Virus record (IMG/VR): IMGVR_UViG_3300036770_005691
Location: 1 to 38,915 of that record
Direction: 5' to 3' (one strand)
Length of the DNA stretch: 38,915 nucleotides
From: a virus
Shown piece after piece: positions 37,540 to 38,915 of the stretch (position 1 is its first letter; each line of letters starts with the position of its first letter). The notes below the pieces were generated by a model. It was not told the origin of the DNA, ran no database searches, and was given only the letters and a program-made list of their open reading frames with translations. The translations under genes were made by a program, and so were the position numbers.

Positions 37540-37868
37540 TCACTCGCAATGCGAACACTTTTGCCGGACGCGGAGTTCGGTTGATCAACACTAGGTCGGC
37601 AAGCTGAGGTGTAGTGGCCTTGGGGAGCTTGGAGTGTTCACATTGCAAGTGATGAAGATTTTCCGAGGGGCCGGTTCGGCCGGTTAGAAGAGTTCCGGGG
37701 TCTAACTTGGGCCCCTTCCCTCGCTCAGGTTTGGTAGTGATGAGACATACACGGATCGCGTGACAAGCACCGGGAAGCCGGTCGCCCCATTCGACAAACC
37801 GTTGTGTGCCGCTGCCAGAGTAAATGAGCCGGTCTCGCGGAAAATTTTCATCCACTGCATTTTTTATG
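37540..37868 (+). other. Gene-free stretch
   Basis: No supported gene or tRNA. It contains small hairpins such as CCGGTTCGGCCGG (about 37671-37683) and ends in an A/T-rich promoter-upstream element (ATTTTCAT, then CATTTTTTATG). Longer antisense ORFs here have no ribosome site and are probably spurious. Confidence 0.4.
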
Positions 37869-37897
37869 TTGACAACCAGAGACATTCTGGGTATAGT
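37869..37897 (+). promoter_or_regulatory. Promoter upstream of leader peptide and tRNA cluster
   Basis: TTGACA (about 37869-37874), 17-bp spacer with GAGACATT, TATAGT (about 37892-37897). It is nearly consensus and has the family's GACATT element. Coordinates may be off by one or two bases. Confidence 0.75.
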
Positions 37898-37949
37898 TCG
37901 GCTTCAACAACGGACACCGCTCCGTTCGGAAAGGATTTAGGAAGTTCTC

Positions 37950-38039
37950 ATGTTCGCCGCCATCGTAAATATTGCGATCATGCCTGCCGTCAACCCGGCA
38001 GCGATGGCGCGCGTCAACGAACAGGCTGTTGGAGGATAG
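37950..38039 (+). CDS. Possible 29-aa leader peptide
   Basis: An ATG with AGGA eight bases upstream opens a 29-codon frame ending TAG, between a strong promoter and a terminator. The peptide is Ala/Val-rich and has no run of rare or repeated codons. It may be a tiny protein or a translated leader controlling the terminator before the tRNAs. Confidence 0.4.
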   Translation: MFAAIVNIAIMPAVNPAAMARVNEQAVGG

Positions 38040-38074
38040 GTCCCCTCCGTCAACCAGACGCAAGCTTCAAGAAG

Positions 38075-38105
38075 GGCCTCGGAGAAATCCGGGGCCTTTT
38101 CTTTT
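38075..38105 (+). terminator. Intrinsic terminator just before tRNA-Pro
   Basis: GGCCTCGG (38075-38082) pairs with CCGGGGCC (38089-38096) through a 6-base loop and is followed by TTTTCTTTT. The tRNA cluster begins at the next base, so this may be a leaky or regulated terminator. Confidence 0.75.
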
Positions 38106-38181
38106 CTCGGTGTAGCTCAGTTGGGAGAGCGCCCGGTTTGGGACCGGGAGGCCGCAGGTTCGAGCCCTGTCACCTTGACCA
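38106..38181 (+). tRNA. tRNA-Pro (anticodon UGG)
   Basis: D-arm GCTC/GAGC, anticodon arm CCCGG-TTTGGGA-CCGGG and T-arm GCAGG-TTCGAGC-CCTGT are perfect apart from one G-T pair. C1-G72 and A73 fit proline identity, and CCA is encoded. Acceptor positions 2-71 and 3-70 are mismatched. Confidence 0.88.
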
Positions 38182-38192
38182 TTTTGACTAGA

Positions 38193-38283
38193 CTAGCCGT
38201 AGGCCCGTAACCCGGTAGCGGTCCTGCTTCGGATGCAGGTGGAGTAAAATCCCTTGGAGGTTCAAATCCTCCCGGCTAGACCA
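38193..38283 (+). tRNA. tRNA with CGG anticodon and long variable arm
   Basis: The acceptor CTAGCCG/CGGCTAG is perfect, with A73 and CCA encoded. T-arm GGAGG-TTCAAAT-CCTCC and anticodon arm CCTGC-TTCGGAT-GCAGG are perfect. The variable region is about 16 bases (with a short GGA/TCC stem) and the D-loop is long. C1-G72, A73, G35, G36 suggest tRNA-Pro(CGG), but the variable arm is class II-like. Confidence 0.75.
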
Positions 38284-38289
38284 GTCAGT

Positions 38290-38364
38290 AGCAGTGTAGC
38301 TCAGAGGCAGAGCAGCGGGCTCATAACCCGAAGGTCGTTGGTTCGAGTCCAACCACCGCTACCA
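38290..38364 (+). tRNA. tRNA-Met (anticodon CAU)
   Basis: D-arm GCTC/GAGC with a short loop, anticodon loop CTCATAA, T-arm GTTGG-TTCGAGT-CCAAC and encoded CCA. The acceptor has one A-C mismatch and the anticodon stem one G-A at its base. It could be elongator Met or, if C34 is lysidine-modified, Ile2. Confidence 0.85.
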
Positions 38365-38777
38365 GTTCAGCGCTCTCGAAGTTGAGATCGATCGTGTTGG
38401 CAGTCATGACGCCGACACTGTGGAGAGAGCAAGACGGGAAGGTCGCCGGTTCGAGTCCGGCCGGGGCCGATTGGCCGCGTAGCTCAGTTGGTAGAGCATC
38501 CTGCCTCATTCGTCCCCGGCGTCCGTAAACTCGGACGGGACAAGCGGATACAAGACGGCTTACGCCATCGCCCCGACCTACGGAACGCGTCCGTTGAAAA
38601 AGGCGATCGACTAAGTGCCAAGTCGCTAAACTGAGGGCCGTTCGAGCCGGCCGGGTCAGACAAGGAAGGGAGGTCGTTAACCTCCCGGTCTATGCTGGCT
38701 TCCATGGTGGCAAGGGGTGAAATGCCGGGATCGTAGTCCGGCAAACCTTGTCGGGGCGGTGGCGTAAGTCGTCTTTT
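38365..38777 (+). other. tRNA-derived fragments and stem-loops
   Basis: No complete tRNA is seen. A T-arm GCCGG-TTCGAGT-CCGGC (about 38446-38462) lacks a matching 5' half. A 5' half with acceptor-like GGCCGCG and a perfect D-arm (about 38473-38497) lacks an anticodon stem partner. Another T-arm GGCCG-TTCGAGC-CGGCC lies at about 38638-38654, and an anticodon-like arm GGAGG-TCGTTAA-CCTCC at about 38670-38686. A 10-bp hairpin GTCCC..GTCCG/CGGACGGGAC is also present. Possibly interrupted or decayed tRNAs. Confidence 0.5.
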
Positions 38778-38852
38778 GGTGGATTAGCTCAGTGGTAGAG
38801 CAGGGTCTTCACATGGCTCAGGTCAGTGGTTCAAACCCACTATCCACTACCA
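38778..38852 (+). tRNA. tRNA-Val (anticodon CAC)
   Basis: Acceptor GGTGGAT/ATCCACT (one terminal G-T), D-arm GCTC/GAGC, anticodon arm GGGTC-TTCACAT-GGCTC, T-arm AGTGG-TTCAAAC-CCACT, A73 and encoded CCA. It folds fully. Confidence 0.92.
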
Positions 38853-38857
38853 GATAC

Positions 38858-38915
38858 GCTTCGTTAGCTCAGTTAGTAGAGCGCTGTTGTGACACGACAG
38901 AGGCCGGAGGGGCAG
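38858..38915 (+). tRNA. tRNA-Val (anticodon GAC), truncated by window end
   Basis: 5' acceptor GCTTCGT, D-arm GCTC/GAGC, anticodon arm CTGTT-GTGACAC-GACAG with U33 and GAC; the T-arm is cut by the window edge. The acceptor and T-stem cannot be checked. Confidence 0.75.

Noticed and set aside
37280-37885. Minus-strand ORF (201 codons) across the RNA region
   Set aside because: It crosses the tRNA-like element and strong hairpins, has no ribosome site and no family resemblance.
38473-38660. A group I-intron-split tRNA joining the 5' half at 38473 to the T-arm at 38638
   Set aside because: The acceptor halves (GGCCGCG and GGGTCAG) are not complementary and no matching 3' anticodon strand was found.

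Overview
The window looks like the early/middle region of a large, strictly lytic-type phage genome of an alphaproteobacterial host. The reasons are high GC, dense head-to-tail genes with ATGA/TGATG/GTGA overlaps, strong AAGGAG ribosome sites, a complete nucleotide-metabolism set, a T7-like DNA polymerase, rIIA/rIIB-like genes and a tRNA cluster. The combination resembles large Caulobacter phages of the phiCbK type, but this is inference from gene content; no structural gene is present to confirm it.

Layout: 1-33705 is read leftward (minus strand). It appears to be cut into consecutive operons, each beginning at a related promoter that sits only about 10-40 bp after the last gene of the operon before it. 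(i) 33705->26391: rIIA-like, rIIB-like, SNF2-type helicase, ASCH-like and small membrane proteins. (ii) 26319->19596: HD nucleotidase, dCMP deaminase, DNA methyltransferase, calcineurin-like phosphoesterase with HTH, ASCH and kinase-like proteins, DUF4326 and zinc-ribbon proteins. (iii) 19531->15681: family A DNA polymerase, HhH glycosylase, small membrane proteins. (iv) 15585->11200: membrane protein, DnaQ-like exonuclease, MazG, Cas4-like nuclease. (v) 11096->7794: coiled-coil protein, an abundant-looking protein with RGRR repeats, Dda-like helicase. (vi) 7646->5536: dNMP kinase and MazG. (vii) 5481->3879: MazG-like protein and a truncated class II aminoacyl-tRNA-synthetase-like protein. (viii) 3758->288: ribonucleotide reductase and glutaredoxin, closed by a clear intrinsic terminator.

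From 33746 rightward (plus strand) there are short units. They comprise three small genes driven from a promoter divergent to rIIA, a minimal tyrosine recombinase, a histone H1-like basic protein, a possible small RNA ended by a terminator, a 151-aa unknown protein, and a 2.3-kb RNA-rich segment reaching the window end. That segment has six recognisable tRNA genes (Arg-UCU, Pro-UGG, a CGG tRNA with an enlarged variable arm, Met-CAU, Val-CAC, partial Val-GAC), together with tRNA-like fragments and stem-loops that do not fold as normal tRNAs.

Together the leftward genes build a dNTP supply line (RNR, Grx, dCMP deaminase, dNMP kinase, HD nucleotidase, three MazG-type pyrophosphohydrolases) feeding a phage replisome and repair set (polymerase, proofreading exonuclease, three NTPase/helicase-type proteins, glycosylase, Cas4-like nuclease). 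The rightward genes appear to serve translation and regulation. All names are from motif reading by eye; no database search was run.
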